A stretch of 56,703 nt of DNA from an uncultured Collinsella sp. (GTDB lineage: Bacteria > Actinomycetota > Coriobacteriia > Coriobacteriales > Coriobacteriaceae). Both the position numbers and the translations under genes were made by a program. This document shows, piece after piece, positions 6,616 through 16,252 of this stretch (positions are counted from its first letter, which is position 1; each line of letters opens with the position of its first letter). The DNA lies in the NCBI GenBank assembly GCA_937896835.1, contig CALBOJ010000133.1, positions 1 to 56,703 on the forward strand. Direction: 5' to 3'. Under the pieces are notes generated by a model. It was not told the DNA's origin and did no database searches. It saw nothing but the letters and a program-made list of their open reading frames with translations.

Positions 6616-9357
6616 TTACTCGTCTAGGAGATCCTCTGGCATGTCGTTGCCGTCGCCTAGGTCGACTGGGGCCTCTTCGGCGTCGGTTGCGGCCTCGGCG
6701 CCTTCGCCTTCGGGCTTCTCCTTGGCGGCCGTCATGCGGGCTACGGCGCAGATGCGGTCGTTGTCGTCGACGGTCATCATCTTAACGCCCTGGGTGGCGC
6801 GGCCAGTCTGGCTGATCTCATCGGTCTTGACGCGAATGACCGTCGCGCCCTCCGTCACGATGAACAGCTCGTGCTGCGGGCCCACCGTCTTCATGGCCGC
6901 GAGGTTACCCTTACGCTCAGTCATTTGGATGGTGTAGACGCCCTGGCCGCCGCGATTCTGCTCCGGGTAGTCCGCGACCGGCGTGCGCTTGCCGTAGCCG
7001 CGCTCGGTGATGACGAATAGATCGCCGTTGCCGTTAGTGACTTCCATGCCCAGAACGCTCACGCCGTCCTTCATACCGATACCGCGAACGCCGCTGGTAT
7101 CGCGGCCGGTGGCGCGCACCTGCTCCTCGGAGAACATGATTGCCTTGCCCGCGGTGGTGGCCAGGATAATCTTGTCGCCCTCGCGCACGCGGCGCACGTT
7201 CAGCAGCGCGTCGTCGTCACGCAGGTTGATAGCGATCAGGCCGTCGCGACGGCTGCGGTCATATGCGCTCATCACGGTCTTCTTGACCATGCCGCTCTTG
7301 GTGGCAAACATCAGATACTCGTCGGCAGGGAACTCGCGGCAGCTGATGACGCTCGCGATCTTCTCGCCCTCCTCGAAGGGCAGCAGGTTGACGATCGCGG
7401 TACCGCGCGCCTGGCGCGTACCCACCGGCAGCTCGTGCACCTTCAGGCGATAGACTTTGCCCTTGCTCGAGAAGAACAGCACGTACTCGTGCGTGGACGC
7501 GATGAACATCTCGTCGATGACATCGTCCTCTTTGAGGTTGACGCCCGACACGCCCTTGCCGCCGCGTTTCTGGGCGCGGTAGGCGGCCACCGGGATGCGC
7601 TTGACATAGCCGGTGTGGGTGATGGTCACGACCATGTCCTCGTCGGCAATGAGGTCCTCGACGTCCAGGTCCTTCTCGACCTGGCTGATCTCGGTGCGGC
7701 GCTTATCGCCAAATTTCTTGGAGATCTCGCGCATCTCTTCCTTAATGACGCCCAGGATCTTCTCCTCGTGCGCCAGCAGGTCCTCGTAGTAGGCGATGGC
7801 GCGGCGCAGGCCGTCCAGCTCTTCCTGAATCTTGTCGCGCTCCAGGCCAGTCAGGCGGCGCAGCTTCATCTCGAGGATGGCCGTGGTCTGCTCGGGCGTA
7901 AAGCCAAAGCGCTCGATCAGGCGGCTGCTGGCCTCGGAATCGGTCTGCGAGGAACGGATGATGCTGATGACCTCGTCAATATGGTCGAGAGCCATCAAGT
8001 AGCCCTCGAGGATATGCGCGCGGGCCTGGGCCTTCTTAAGGTCGAAGCGGGTGCGGCGGGTGACGACGTCGACCTGGTGGTCGATGTAGTGCTGCAGCAT
8101 CTCGCGCAGGCTCAGGCATTTGGGAACGCCGTTGACGAGCGCCAGGTTGTTGGCGCCGAAGGTCGTCTGCAGCGAGGTGTACTTATACAGGTTGTTGAGC
8201 ACGACCTGCGGAATGACGCCCTTCTTGAGCTCGATGACCAGACGGATGCCCTTTTGGTTGGACTCGTCGCGCATGTCCGAGATGCCCTCGATGCGCTTGT
8301 CGTTCACGAGCTGGGCGATCTTCTCCTGCAGGGTGCCCTTGTTGACCATGTAAGGGATCTCGGTAAAGACCAGGCGGCTGCGACCGGTCTTGGTGGATTC
8401 CACGTGAGCCTTGGCACGCACGGTAATGGAGCCGCGACCGGTCTCATAGCTCTGCCTAATGCCGGCGCTGCCCATGATGATGGCGCCGGTGGGGAAGTCC
8501 GGACCAGGCATGATCTGCATAAGCTCGTCGACGGTGGCGTCGGGATTGTCGATCAGGTAGCAGGTGGCCTCGATCGCCTCGGTGAGGTTGTGCGGGGCGA
8601 TATTGGTGGCCATGCCGACGGCGATGCCCTGACTACCGTTGACCAGCAGGTTGGGAAAGCGTGCGGGCAGCGCCACGGGCTCGGCGAGCGACTCGTCGTA
8701 GTTGGGCTGCCAGTCGACGGTATCCTTTTGCAGGTCGCGCAGCAGCTCCATGGCAGGCTTTGCCAGGCGGCTCTCGGTATAACGCATGGCCGCCGCGCCG
8801 TCGCCATCGATGTTGCCGAAGTTGCCGTGGCCATCGATGAGCGGTGTGCGCATGGAGAACCACTGCGCCAGACGAACCATGGCCTCGTAAACCGCGAAGT
8901 CACCGTGCGGATGGTACTTGCCGATAACTTCGCCGACCGTCCACGCCGACTTCTTATGCGGGCGGTTGGGGTAGATGCCGCTCTCGTTCATCGCGTACAG
9001 GATGCGGCGGTGCACCGGCTTTAAGCCGTCGCGCACGTCCGGCAGGGCGCGCGCCGTGATGACCGACATCGAATACTCGATAAATGACTGCTTCATCTCG
9101 CGGCCAAACTCCGAAATCTGGAGCTGGCCGCCGTTTATATCCTCGCCGGCCGAGGCGCCACGATCGACTTCGCCAAAGCTCTCCTCGAGCTCACCGTCGT
9201 CGTCCTCTTCCTCGTCATCATCGGCATCGGGGTTATAGGCGTCAGGATCGCCGTCCTCGCCCTGCTCAGCACGGGCAAGCAGGCGCTTCAGATCGTCGGG
9301 CATGCCGGCATCGCCGGCCTCGCCCATACCCTCGTTATTGTTGATATCGTCTGCCAC
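6616..9357 (-). CDS. gyrA: DNA gyrase subunit A
   Basis: GyrA cuts and rejoins DNA in the A2B2 gyrase that adds negative supercoils. The start is GTG with AGGAGG upstream, 11 bases after gyrB. An unusual acidic extension of about 80 residues (runs of Asp and Glu at about 35-65) precedes the catalytic domain. The active-site tyrosine is Tyr193 in AAAMRYTE. The C-terminal DNA-wrapping domain has the GyrA-box version QKRGGKG and further blades (QNRGGQG). The quinolone-resistance region reads HPHGDFAVYE: Phe154 (codon TTC, 8896-8898) occupies the position of E. coli Ser83, a change known to give fluoroquinolone resistance. At 913 residues it is longer than usual because of both acidic ends. Confidence 0.98.
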   Translation of the reverse strand: MADDINNNEGMGEAGDAGMPDDLKRLLARAEQGEDGDPDAYNPDADDDEEEDDDGELEESFGEVDRGASAGEDINGGQLQISEFGREMKQSFIEYSMSVITARALPDVRDGLKPVHRRILYAMNESGIYPNRPHKKSAWTVGEVIGKYHPHGDFAVYEAMVRLAQWFSMRTPLIDGHGNFGNIDGDGAAAMRYTESRLAKPAMELLRDLQKDTVDWQPNYDESLAEPVALPARFPNLLVNGSQGIAVGMATNIAPHNLTEAIEATCYLIDNPDATVDELMQIMPGPDFPTGAIIMGSAGIRQSYETGRGSITVRAKAHVESTKTGRSRLVFTEIPYMVNKGTLQEKIAQLVNDKRIEGISDMRDESNQKGIRLVIELKKGVIPQVVLNNLYKYTSLQTTFGANNLALVNGVPKCLSLREMLQHYIDHQVDVVTRRTRFDLKKAQARAHILEGYLMALDHIDEVISIIRSSQTDSEASSRLIERFGFTPEQTTAILEMKLRRLTGLERDKIQEELDGLRRAIAYYEDLLAHEEKILGVIKEEMREISKKFGDKRRTEISQVEKDLDVEDLIADEDMVVTITHTGYVKRIPVAAYRAQKRGGKGVSGVNLKEDDVIDEMFIASTHEYVLFFSSKGKVYRLKVHELPVGTRQARGTAIVNLLPFEEGEKIASVISCREFPADEYLMFATKSGMVKKTVMSAYDRSRRDGLIAINLRDDDALLNVRRVREGDKIILATTAGKAIMFSEEQVRATGRDTSGVRGIGMKDGVSVLGMEVTNGNGDLFVITERGYGKRTPVADYPEQNRGGQGVYTIQMTERKGNLAAMKTVGPQHELFIVTEGATVIRVKTDEISQTGRATQGVKMMTVDDNDRICAVARMTAAKEKPEGEGAEAATDAEEAPVDLGDGNDMPEDLLDE

Positions 9358-9368
9358 GTTACCTCCTC

Positions 9369-11399
9369 TTAAGCGTCAAGGAAGCGTGCATCATGCGCAT
9401 GCTTCTCGATGTACTCGCGGCGATAGCCGACCTCGGAACCCATCAGCTCGCGCACGGCGCGGTCTGCCACCACGGCGTCCTCGATCGACACGCGCTGCAG
9501 GATGCGGGTCTTGGGATCCATCGTCGTCGAGGCGAGCTGCTTGGGGTCCATCTCGCCCAGACCCTTGTAGCGCTGGACGGTATAGCCCTTGCGCTTCTTG
9601 GTGATCTTGCCATCCTTGGCCTTGCCGTCTTCGTCGTTATCGTCGGGGTTCAGGCCCAGACTCTGGATGGTGTCGCGCAGGATCTCGTCTTCGGGCTGGC
9701 GGCCGTTGGGATACACGTAGTGGATCTTGTTGCGCACCTTAATGCCAAAGATAGGCGGGCAGGCAACATAGACGTAGCCGGCATCGATCAGCGGACGCAT
9801 GTACTTGTAGAAGAACGTCAGCAGCAGGATGCGGATATGCGCACCGTCGACGTCTGCATCGGTCATGATGATGATCTTGTGGTAGCGCGCCTTGGTGATA
9901 TCGAAGTCGCCGACGTCGCCGGCACTCGTCGTGACACCGCAGCCGATCGCGGTAATCAGCGACTGGATGGTGTCGCTCGAGAACGCGCGATGGTCACCAA
10001 CGCGTTCGACGTTCAGAATCTTGCCGCGCAGGGGCAGAATCGCCTGGATGTCTCGGCGACGGCCGTCCTTGGCCGAACCGCCTGCCGAGTCGCCCTCTAC
10101 GATGAAGAGCTCGGTCAGCTCGGCATCGCGCACTGAGCAGTCAGCGAGCTTACCGGGCAGGGACGCCGTCTCGAGCAGGCTCTTGCGGCGGGTCGCCTCG
10201 CGCGCCTTGCGGGCGGCGTTGCGCGCCTTGCAGGCCTGTTGCGCCTTCTTGACGATCTCGCGGGCGGGCTTGGGATGCTCCTCCAAGTAATCGGCGAGGC
10301 CGTCGGTCACGATCTTGAGCGTGAGCGCGCGCATATAGGAGCTACCGAGCTTGGCCTTGGTCTGGCCCTCAAACTGCGGATCGGGCAGCTTGACCGAGAT
10401 AACGGCCGAAAGGCCCTCGCGCACATCGTCGCCGGTCAGGTTGGCGTCTTTTTCCTTGAGCAGGTTCTGTTTGCGCGCGTAGTCGTTGATCACGCGGGTG
10501 AGCGCGGTGCGGAAGCCCTCAAGGTGCATGCCGCCCTCGGGAGTGTAGATGTCGTTGGCGAACGACATGACGTTCTCGCCGTAGCCGCTATTCCACTGCA
10601 GGGAAACCTCGACCTCGCCCATCTTGGCCACGGGAGCGTCCGGGTCCGATTTGCCCTCGATGTAGATGGGCTCCTTAAAGGCCTCGGGGACGTCCTTGCC
10701 CTCGTTGAGGAACTTGACGAAGTCGATGATGCCGCCCTCGTAGCAAAACTCCTCCACGTGGGGAGTCGCCTCGCGCTCGTCGGTCAGCACGATCTTGAGG
10801 TTCTTATTGAGGAACGCTGTCTCCTGCAGACGGTTGTGCAGCGTATCGAAATCGTAGATGCAGGTCTCGAAGATCTCGTCGTCGGGCCAGAAGGTGACGG
10901 TGGTGCCCGTCGAATCCGAGGTGCCCACGACCTCCATCTTCTTGACGGTCTTGCCGCGCGAGAACTCCATCTCGTAGGTGTTGCCATCGCGACGAACCTG
11001 AACGACCACGCGCTTGGACAGTGCGTTGACGACGGAGATGCCTACGCCGTGCAGGCCGCCCGAGACCTTATAGGCCGAGTTATCGAACTTACCGCCGGCG
11101 TGCAAGATCGTCATGACGACCTCGAGCGTCGGGATCTTTTTAACAGGGTGCTCGTCGACGGGGATGCCGCGCCCGTTGTCGACGACCGTGATGGAGTTGT
11201 CGGCGTGGACCGTCACCTGGATCTCGGTGCAGAAACCGGCCATGGCCTCGTCGACGGAGTTGTCAACGATCTCCCACACCAGGTGATGCAGACCGCTGGC
11301 GCTCGTCGAGCCGATATACATGCCCGGGCGCTTACGAACGGCCTCGAGACCTTCGAGAATCTTAATCTCGCCGCCATCGTAATCGTTTTCGTTTGCCAC
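9369..11399 (-). CDS. gyrB: DNA gyrase subunit B
   Basis: GyrB is the ATPase subunit of gyrase. It has the GHKL ATP-binding domain (about residues 25-230, with NSVDEA, DNGRGIP and GGLHGVG), the transducer domain, and a TOPRIM domain with EGDSAGG at about 435-441 and TDADVDGAHI at about 513-522. The start chosen is GTG at 11399 because AAGGAGG lies five bases upstream; the ATG at 11417 would place that ribosome site inside the coding sequence. It is 676 residues, a normal length. gyrA follows within 11 bases, so both subunits come from one transcript. The usual GyrB quinolone residues look unremarkable. Confidence 0.98.
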   Translation of the reverse strand: MANENDYDGGEIKILEGLEAVRKRPGMYIGSTSASGLHHLVWEIVDNSVDEAMAGFCTEIQVTVHADNSITVVDNGRGIPVDEHPVKKIPTLEVVMTILHAGGKFDNSAYKVSGGLHGVGISVVNALSKRVVVQVRRDGNTYEMEFSRGKTVKKMEVVGTSDSTGTTVTFWPDDEIFETCIYDFDTLHNRLQETAFLNKNLKIVLTDEREATPHVEEFCYEGGIIDFVKFLNEGKDVPEAFKEPIYIEGKSDPDAPVAKMGEVEVSLQWNSGYGENVMSFANDIYTPEGGMHLEGFRTALTRVINDYARKQNLLKEKDANLTGDDVREGLSAVISVKLPDPQFEGQTKAKLGSSYMRALTLKIVTDGLADYLEEHPKPAREIVKKAQQACKARNAARKAREATRRKSLLETASLPGKLADCSVRDAELTELFIVEGDSAGGSAKDGRRRDIQAILPLRGKILNVERVGDHRAFSSDTIQSLITAIGCGVTTSAGDVGDFDITKARYHKIIIMTDADVDGAHIRILLLTFFYKYMRPLIDAGYVYVACPPIFGIKVRNKIHYVYPNGRQPEDEILRDTIQSLGLNPDDNDEDGKAKDGKITKKRKGYTVQRYKGLGEMDPKQLASTTMDPKTRILQRVSIEDAVVADRAVRELMGSEVGYRREYIEKHAHDARFLDA

Positions 11400-11447
11400 A
11401 CGTCCTCCTTCAGTCAAGAAAATGTGTACAGCCTTACTAGTTTATCG

Positions 11448-11478
11448 TAAAAAAATACCCTCGGGACCGAGGGTATTT
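11448..11478 (-). terminator. Terminator between DUF721 and gyrB
   Basis: AAATACCCTCGG and its complement form a stem of about 10-12 bp (11453-11478), followed on the minus strand by a T run. It separates the dnaA-recF-DUF721 transcript from gyrB, which then needs its own promoter in the 11400-11447 gap (a weak TTTACG-17-TACACA is visible there). Confidence 0.75.
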
Positions 11479-11504
11479 GGCTCTACAAGGCCACCAGATG
11501 CGAT

Positions 11505-12068
11505 TTAAGGCTCTTTTTTGCTTTGCACGCCCTTGGCCCACTCGGCACTGGCTCTCATGGCATTCTCGAGGGCCTCGCGCAGTTTTTGGTCTTCGATGGG
11601 CGCCACCTGGCGCTCGATCTCGGTGCACTCGGCCTCACTTAGGTCGGCGTGCGGGGCCGGCGGGCGCTCGGTCGTCGCCGGGCGCAGGCGCTCCTTGGCG
11701 GCGGGCGGCGTGTGACCGGGCGCGGTGGTTTTGAACACCAGGCCGTCCACATGCGCACCGGCGCGCTCCATGCGCGCACGGATGATCTCGCGCAACAGCG
11801 TCATTTCCTGCGTCCACGAGGGCGAGTCGAGATACACCAGCAGCTCATTGGACTCGGGCAGGTAGCGCAGCCCCGTCACATGCCGTCCCTCGCGCGTGCC
11901 CGAGCACACCGCGTTCCATGCGCGATAGACCGCGCGCGACTCCTCGGCGGCCTCCATCTGCGCACGGCGCTTAGGCGTTGCAGCCGCCAGGATGCGCTGG
12001 CGCTCTGCGTTCAAAAATCCACTGAAGGCGACTGTCTCGCTCTCGCGCTCGTAATTAGCACGTCTCAC
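11505..12068 (-). CDS. DUF721/DciA-like protein
   Basis: A 187-residue protein in the position typical of actinobacterial DUF721 proteins, between recF and gyrB. The DUF721 core (about residues 35-110) includes AWNAVCSGTREGRHVTGLRY, ELLVYLDSPSWTQEMTLLRE and a following helix, matching the conserved strand plus W-x-x-E-hydrophobic pattern. In many bacteria DciA (DUF721-related) recruits the replicative helicase; whether this one does is inference. A charged, Pro-rich linker and helical C-terminus follow. The GTG start overlaps the end of recF by 14 bases, implying coupled translation. Confidence 0.85.
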   Translation of the reverse strand: MRRANYERESETVAFSGFLNAERQRILAAATPKRRAQMEAAEESRAVYRAWNAVCSGTREGRHVTGLRYLPESNELLVYLDSPSWTQEMTLLREIIRARMERAGAHVDGLVFKTTAPGHTPPAAKERLRPATTERPPAPHADLSEAECTEIERQVAPIEDQKLREALENAMRASAEWAKGVQSKKEP

Positions 12069-13161
12069 CCATGCTCACCACCTTGGCTCGATCAAGCAGG
12101 TCATCGGTAAAGTACCCCAGGTTGGTCGTAGTTATGACCGTCTGGATATCATCGCCGATCAGCCGCAGGAAAGCGCCGCGACGCTCGCCGTCGAGCTCGC
12201 TCATCACGTCGTCCAAAAGCAGCAGCGGGGCGGTGCCCAGGACATCGCGAGCCACGGCCACCTCGGCCACCTTCCAGGACAGTACCAGCGTGCGCTGCTG
12301 TCCTTGGCTGGCAAAGGAGCGGGCGGAGCGACCCGCCACGGTGAACTCGATCTCGTCGCGATGCGGTCCCACCAACGTCACGCCGCGGCGAATTTCCTCG
12401 TCGGCATGCTCGTCAAGGGCAGCCAGCATGCGCTCGTACGCCCAACCCTTCAGCTCTTCGCGATCCTCGACCTGGGGTAAATCCCCCAGCGTGGACGCAT
12501 AGGTCACGTTGGCAGCCTCGCCGGACGCCACTTGCCCGTAGGCAGTGTGCACATGGCCCGCCAGCCGGTCGAGTAGGGCCAACCGGTGCACGAGCAGGGC
12601 CGAGCCCGCGCGAGCAATCGAATCGTTCCACGCGCCGAGCATCTCGCGACAGCACCAGGTCTCCTTGAGCAGGGCGTTACGCTGGGTCACGCAGCGCCCA
12701 TAGGTGCTCGCAAGATCGGCATAACGCGCGCTCAGCTGCATGCCAAAGTCATCGAGGGCGGCGCGGCGCACACTGGCGCCTCGCTTAACCATGTCCAGAT
12801 GGTCGGGGCAAAACAGCACGCTCGGCAGAATCCCGCGCACACCGGCGGCAGAGCATCTCTTGCCGTTGCGACTAAACGAGCGCTTACCGTCCTCCGCGCT
12901 CAATCCCATATCAAGCACGCGGCCGTCGCCCTCGAGCCTCAACTCGATCTTGCACGAGCCCACGCCGTCATGGACGAGCTCGGCTGCGGTCGGATGCCTA
13001 AACGAGGCGCCGCTCGTCAGCAGCTGCAGCGCCTCTATGAGATTGGTCTTTCCCGCCGCGTTGGGTCCCGCAAGTATCGTCACGCCCTCGTCCAGGGCAA
13101 GGCGATAGCTATCGAAGCTGCGGTAGTGCGCGACGGAAAGATCGCGGGCGAACATGGTCAT
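12055..13161 (-). CDS. recF: DNA replication/repair protein RecF
   Basis: RecF is an SMC-like ATPase that works with RecO and RecR to load RecA at single-strand gaps. Walker A is GPNAAGKTN at 32-40; the ABC-type signature and Walker B (LLLLDDVMSELD, near 312-323) are intact. It is 368 residues, a normal length. It begins nine bases after the dnaN stop and overlaps the next gene, as expected in the dnaA-dnaN-recF operon. ATG codons at 13161 and 13155 are both possible starts, with no strong ribosome site. Confidence 0.96.
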   Translation of the reverse strand: MTMFARDLSVAHYRSFDSYRLALDEGVTILAGPNAAGKTNLIEALQLLTSGASFRHPTAAELVHDGVGSCKIELRLEGDGRVLDMGLSAEDGKRSFSRNGKRCSAAGVRGILPSVLFCPDHLDMVKRGASVRRAALDDFGMQLSARYADLASTYGRCVTQRNALLKETWCCREMLGAWNDSIARAGSALLVHRLALLDRLAGHVHTAYGQVASGEAANVTYASTLGDLPQVEDREELKGWAYERMLAALDEHADEEIRRGVTLVGPHRDEIEFTVAGRSARSFASQGQQRTLVLSWKVAEVAVARDVLGTAPLLLLDDVMSELDGERRGAFLRLIGDDIQTVITTTNLGYFTDDLLDRAKVVSMGETC

Positions 13162-13170
13162 GGCGCAGCG

Positions 13171-14274
13171 CTAGATGCGGACCGGCATGACCAGGTACAG
13201 GTAGTTGATCTTGTCGTAGGACTTGAAGATGCCCGCCTGCGAGTAGCTCTTGAGCTCCAGCGTGATCTCCTTCTCCTTGGACAGGGCATTGAGGCAGCCG
13301 AAGATGTAGTGGTAGTTGAAGGCGATGGTACCCGACTCGCCCTCAGCCTCGACATCGATCGTCTCCTGCGCAAGGTCCTGGTCATTGGAAATGGAGGACA
13401 GGCCCATCTGCCCGTTCTCGACATCGATCTCGAACTTGACGGCGGGGTTGGCGCTCGCGATAACGGCCACGCGCTTGAGGGCGGCGTTAAAGGCGGCGAC
13501 ATCGATCTTGACGCTCGTCACGCACGAATCGGGGATGAGCTGCTTGTAGTTGGGGTACACGCCCTCGATGCGACGCGACACGTAGGTGGTGTTGCCGGCC
13601 TCGAAGACGACCTGGGTGTCGGTAGCCCCGATCATGATGGTCGCCTGGCTGGCCATGATGTTCAGCGCGTCGTTAAAGGCGTCAGCCGGAACGTTGAGCT
13701 CAAAGGAGCCCTCGAGGGTCGAGGTCTCGACCTGCGTATCGCACACGGCCAAGCGGAAGGAATCGGTCGCCACCAGGCGTACGGTGTTGTTCTCGACCTT
13801 CATGTGCACGCCGCCCAGGATGGGGCGAGCCTTGTCGGTCGAGGTGACGCGCCACACGCGGCCGACCATTTCGGACAAGACATCGGTCGGCAGCTCCACG
13901 GCACTCTCGATGGCGTAGGCCGGAAACTCGGGGAAGTCATTGGCATCGAGCGTGTTCAGCCTAAAAGAGCTCTTCTCGCAACCAATCAGCACCTGGCGCT
14001 CGGACAGCTCAAAGGTGACCGGGGCATCGGGGAGGGTCTTGGTGATATTGGAGAGCATCTTACAGGGGATAACCATCTCGCCCTCTTCTTCGACATGCGC
14101 CGCGATGCGATGACGGATCGAGATAGTGTAGTTAGAGGTCTGGAATTCCAAGATGCCGTCTTGGGCCTTAACGAGCACGCCCGACAGGATGGGAAGGGTG
14201 GATGCCGAAGCGACACCCTTCATAACGACGCCGATGGCTTGTGTAAGCGAGCTCTGGCTGACGGTGAACTTCAT
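13171..14274 (-). CDS. dnaN: DNA polymerase III beta subunit (sliding clamp)
   Basis: The beta clamp is a dimeric ring that holds the replicative polymerase on DNA. The 367-residue length and three-domain layout match, from MKFTVSQSSLTQAI to the C-terminal hydrophobic pocket and the MPVRI end typical of DnaN (MPMRL in E. coli). AAAGG lies upstream of the ATG. It is separated from dnaA by a 238-base spacer with origin-like features, and is followed closely by recF. Confidence 0.97.
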   Translation of the reverse strand: MKFTVSQSSLTQAIGVVMKGVASASTLPILSGVLVKAQDGILEFQTSNYTISIRHRIAAHVEEEGEMVIPCKMLSNITKTLPDAPVTFELSERQVLIGCEKSSFRLNTLDANDFPEFPAYAIESAVELPTDVLSEMVGRVWRVTSTDKARPILGGVHMKVENNTVRLVATDSFRLAVCDTQVETSTLEGSFELNVPADAFNDALNIMASQATIMIGATDTQVVFEAGNTTYVSRRIEGVYPNYKQLIPDSCVTSVKIDVAAFNAALKRVAVIASANPAVKFEIDVENGQMGLSSISNDQDLAQETIDVEAEGESGTIAFNYHYIFGCLNALSKEKEITLELKSYSQAGIFKSYDKINYLYLVMPVRI

Positions 14275-14512
14275 CTTTTAATACCTTTCTATAGATATAA
14301 ATATCTTAATAATAGTAATAGCACTGACGAAACTGTTGATTACTCCCAAAGACGCAGGTCAGACCAAGAAAGAGAATCGACAGCAACCTGTGTGCAACAG
14401 GGGTGGTTTTCCACGTTCAAAACCTGCGCAAAACTTTTCATCACCGCGGGTTGGGTTTTAGACACCTTATGCCCGTGGTTTCGACAAGTTTTCAACAGGT
14501 GTCTCTATTTCC
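14275..14512. other. dnaA-dnaN spacer: origin-like region with A/T-rich stretch
   Basis: It contains an A/T-rich stretch (about 14281-14325, repeated TAATA/TATAT steps) that could be a DNA-unwinding element, a DnaA-box-like TTTTCAACA at 14489-14497 within GTTTTCAACAGGT, and TTTTCCACG at about 14406-14414. GACACC/GGTGTC (14461-14466, 14498-14503) flank the first box. The identical ACCTGTTGAAAAC motif recurs twice upstream of dnaA. It also holds the dnaN leader. Confidence 0.55.
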
Positions 14513-16237
14513 CTACGAGCGCAGTGTAATTTTATCGCGCAGCGACTTGAGGTCTTCGGTGACGGTGCGGTCTTCCTGGATCATCTTCTGGACCTTTTTG
14601 TAACTCGTGCTGACGGTCGAGTGGTTGCGGTTGCCAAATTCGGCGCCCACCGCCGTGGTCGTCATCTCGCACATCTCGATGGCCAGGTAGATAGCGATAT
14701 GGCGTGCTTTGGCGATATTGGCGTTGCGACGCGGGCCGATGAGCTCCTCGTGCGTCACGCCGTACTGCTCTTCGATGACGGACTGAACCGTCTGGACGTT
14801 GATCTTTTTGGCCGATGTGTCAAAGTACTGGCTGGCGATGGCATCGATATCGTCAAAGGTGAGCTCCCCGCCCTCGCGCTCGCGGTCGCCCGCCTCGCCG
14901 GCGCAGCGCTCGCAAAAGCTTTCGAGTTCGCGGATGTTGGTGCCCGAGACCTCGGCCATGTGTTTAAAGTGCTCGTCGGTTAGGTGCCCGCCGTCGCCCC
15001 CATAGGCCGCCAGCAGCGAGTCGTCGCCTGCCTCGGGAGCGGCGACGATGGTGTTCTCGTAATAGCGCTGCAAGATCTTGTATTTCATTTCGTAGCTGGG
15101 CTCTGCGACCAGGCAGAGCATGCCGGCGTTGAAGCGGCTGGTTAGACGCTCGTCCATGCTCAGGTCCTTGGGGGCGCGGTCTGCCGCGATGACGACCTTC
15201 TTGTTGTTGCGGATGAACTCGTCCATGAGCTGGAAAAAGTAGTCCACGCTCGCGCGCTTGCCGATGATGTTTTGGATGTCGTCGATGATGAGCACGTCCA
15301 CGCCGTGGTACGCCTGCATGATGGGGGCGTTGCTCTTCTTTTGGCGGTCGAACTCGGTCATCAGGTCGTCCAGATATGCCTGGGAGTTGGCATACTTGAC
15401 CTTGATCTCGGGCGACTTCTCGGCGAGCTCGTTTTTGATGGCAAGCAGCAGGTGCGTCTTGCCCAGGCCCGATTTGCCGTAGATGAACAGTGATGTGCAC
15501 GTGCCGCGCTCGTCCGCGAGGGCGGCAAACTTGAGTGCCGAGCGATAGGCATGGCTGTTCTCGGGGCCGTAGACAAAGTTCTCAAAGGTAAATTTTGAGT
15601 TCGCGGCGAGTGGGGCTCCATCCGTATTCTGCTCGGCCGGCACGGTCGGTGCCGGCATGGGTGAAGCGGGGGTCGCGGCTTGCGTGGACTTAGTCGGCGC
15701 CCCGCCCTTCATCTGGTTCATCATGCGACGAAAATCATCGGCCGAGAGCGTGTTCTTGATTGCAATGCCCGAATCCGCGCCCGCCGCTGCGTCATGAGCG
15801 ATGGGCATGTGCGTGACGGGTGCGTTCGTTGACGTCGCAGCGGCGGTCGGCAACGGTGCCATGGTTTCTCGGGAAACATCGCTGTGCTGGTGCTCGATTG
15901 TCGGCACGTCGCCTGCGGAGGCTGGCGCCGCAGGGGAAGCAGCGGGATCCGTGGCGGGCACCGTCGCGGCAGCAGATTCCGCCACGGCTCCTTGCGGTGC
16001 CACGATGTCGAGCGCGATCGGAGCAAAGGCGATTTCTTCCAGATAGGCCTCAATAGTCGGCTGATGCTTTTTGAGCTGCGCGATGGCAAAGCGCGAGGGG
16101 GCCTCGATCGTGAGCGTATCTTCGGTCAGGCTTATGGCGCGCGATTGCCCCAGCATGTTGATGAGGCGTGCATCTTGGCCGTCGCGCTGGCAAAAGGCGA
16201 TGGCATCCCCCAGGATGATGCTTGCTTCCTCGTCCAC
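14513..16237 (-). CDS. dnaA: Chromosomal replication initiator DnaA
   Basis: DnaA binds origin boxes and melts DNA to start replication. It has an N-terminal domain I (about 1-85), a very long Ala/Pro/Thr-rich linker (about 85-215), an AAA+ domain with Walker A GKSGLGKT at 254-261 and Walker B LIIDD at 316-320, and DNA-binding domain IV. The signature that reads GGRDHTTV in E. coli is GNRNHSTV here (535-542), changing the base-contacting Asp to Asn and Thr to Ser. The start is GTG with GGGAGAG upstream, 15 bases after the preceding gene's stop, so the two are probably cotranscribed. The linker makes it longer than usual (574 residues). Confidence 0.97.
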   Translation of the reverse strand: MDEEASIILGDAIAFCQRDGQDARLINMLGQSRAISLTEDTLTIEAPSRFAIAQLKKHQPTIEAYLEEIAFAPIALDIVAPQGAVAESAAATVPATDPAASPAAPASAGDVPTIEHQHSDVSRETMAPLPTAAATSTNAPVTHMPIAHDAAAGADSGIAIKNTLSADDFRRMMNQMKGGAPTKSTQAATPASPMPAPTVPAEQNTDGAPLAANSKFTFENFVYGPENSHAYRSALKFAALADERGTCTSLFIYGKSGLGKTHLLLAIKNELAEKSPEIKVKYANSQAYLDDLMTEFDRQKKSNAPIMQAYHGVDVLIIDDIQNIIGKRASVDYFFQLMDEFIRNNKKVVIAADRAPKDLSMDERLTSRFNAGMLCLVAEPSYEMKYKILQRYYENTIVAAPEAGDDSLLAAYGGDGGHLTDEHFKHMAEVSGTNIRELESFCERCAGEAGDREREGGELTFDDIDAIASQYFDTSAKKINVQTVQSVIEEQYGVTHEELIGPRRNANIAKARHIAIYLAIEMCEMTTTAVGAEFGNRNHSTVSTSYKKVQKMIQEDRTVTEDLKSLRDKITLRS

Positions 16238-16252
16238 TGTCTCTCCCGTTCT

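Noticed and set aside
6537..6785. CRISPR or tandem repeat near the palindrome at 6389-6575
   Set aside because: The repeats are inverted rather than direct and regularly spaced; no array structure and no cas genes in the window.
7435..9024. A 529-codon plus-strand open frame opposite gyrA
   Set aside because: Antisense shadow of gyrA with no motif of any family and a repetitive Leu/Val/Asp composition.
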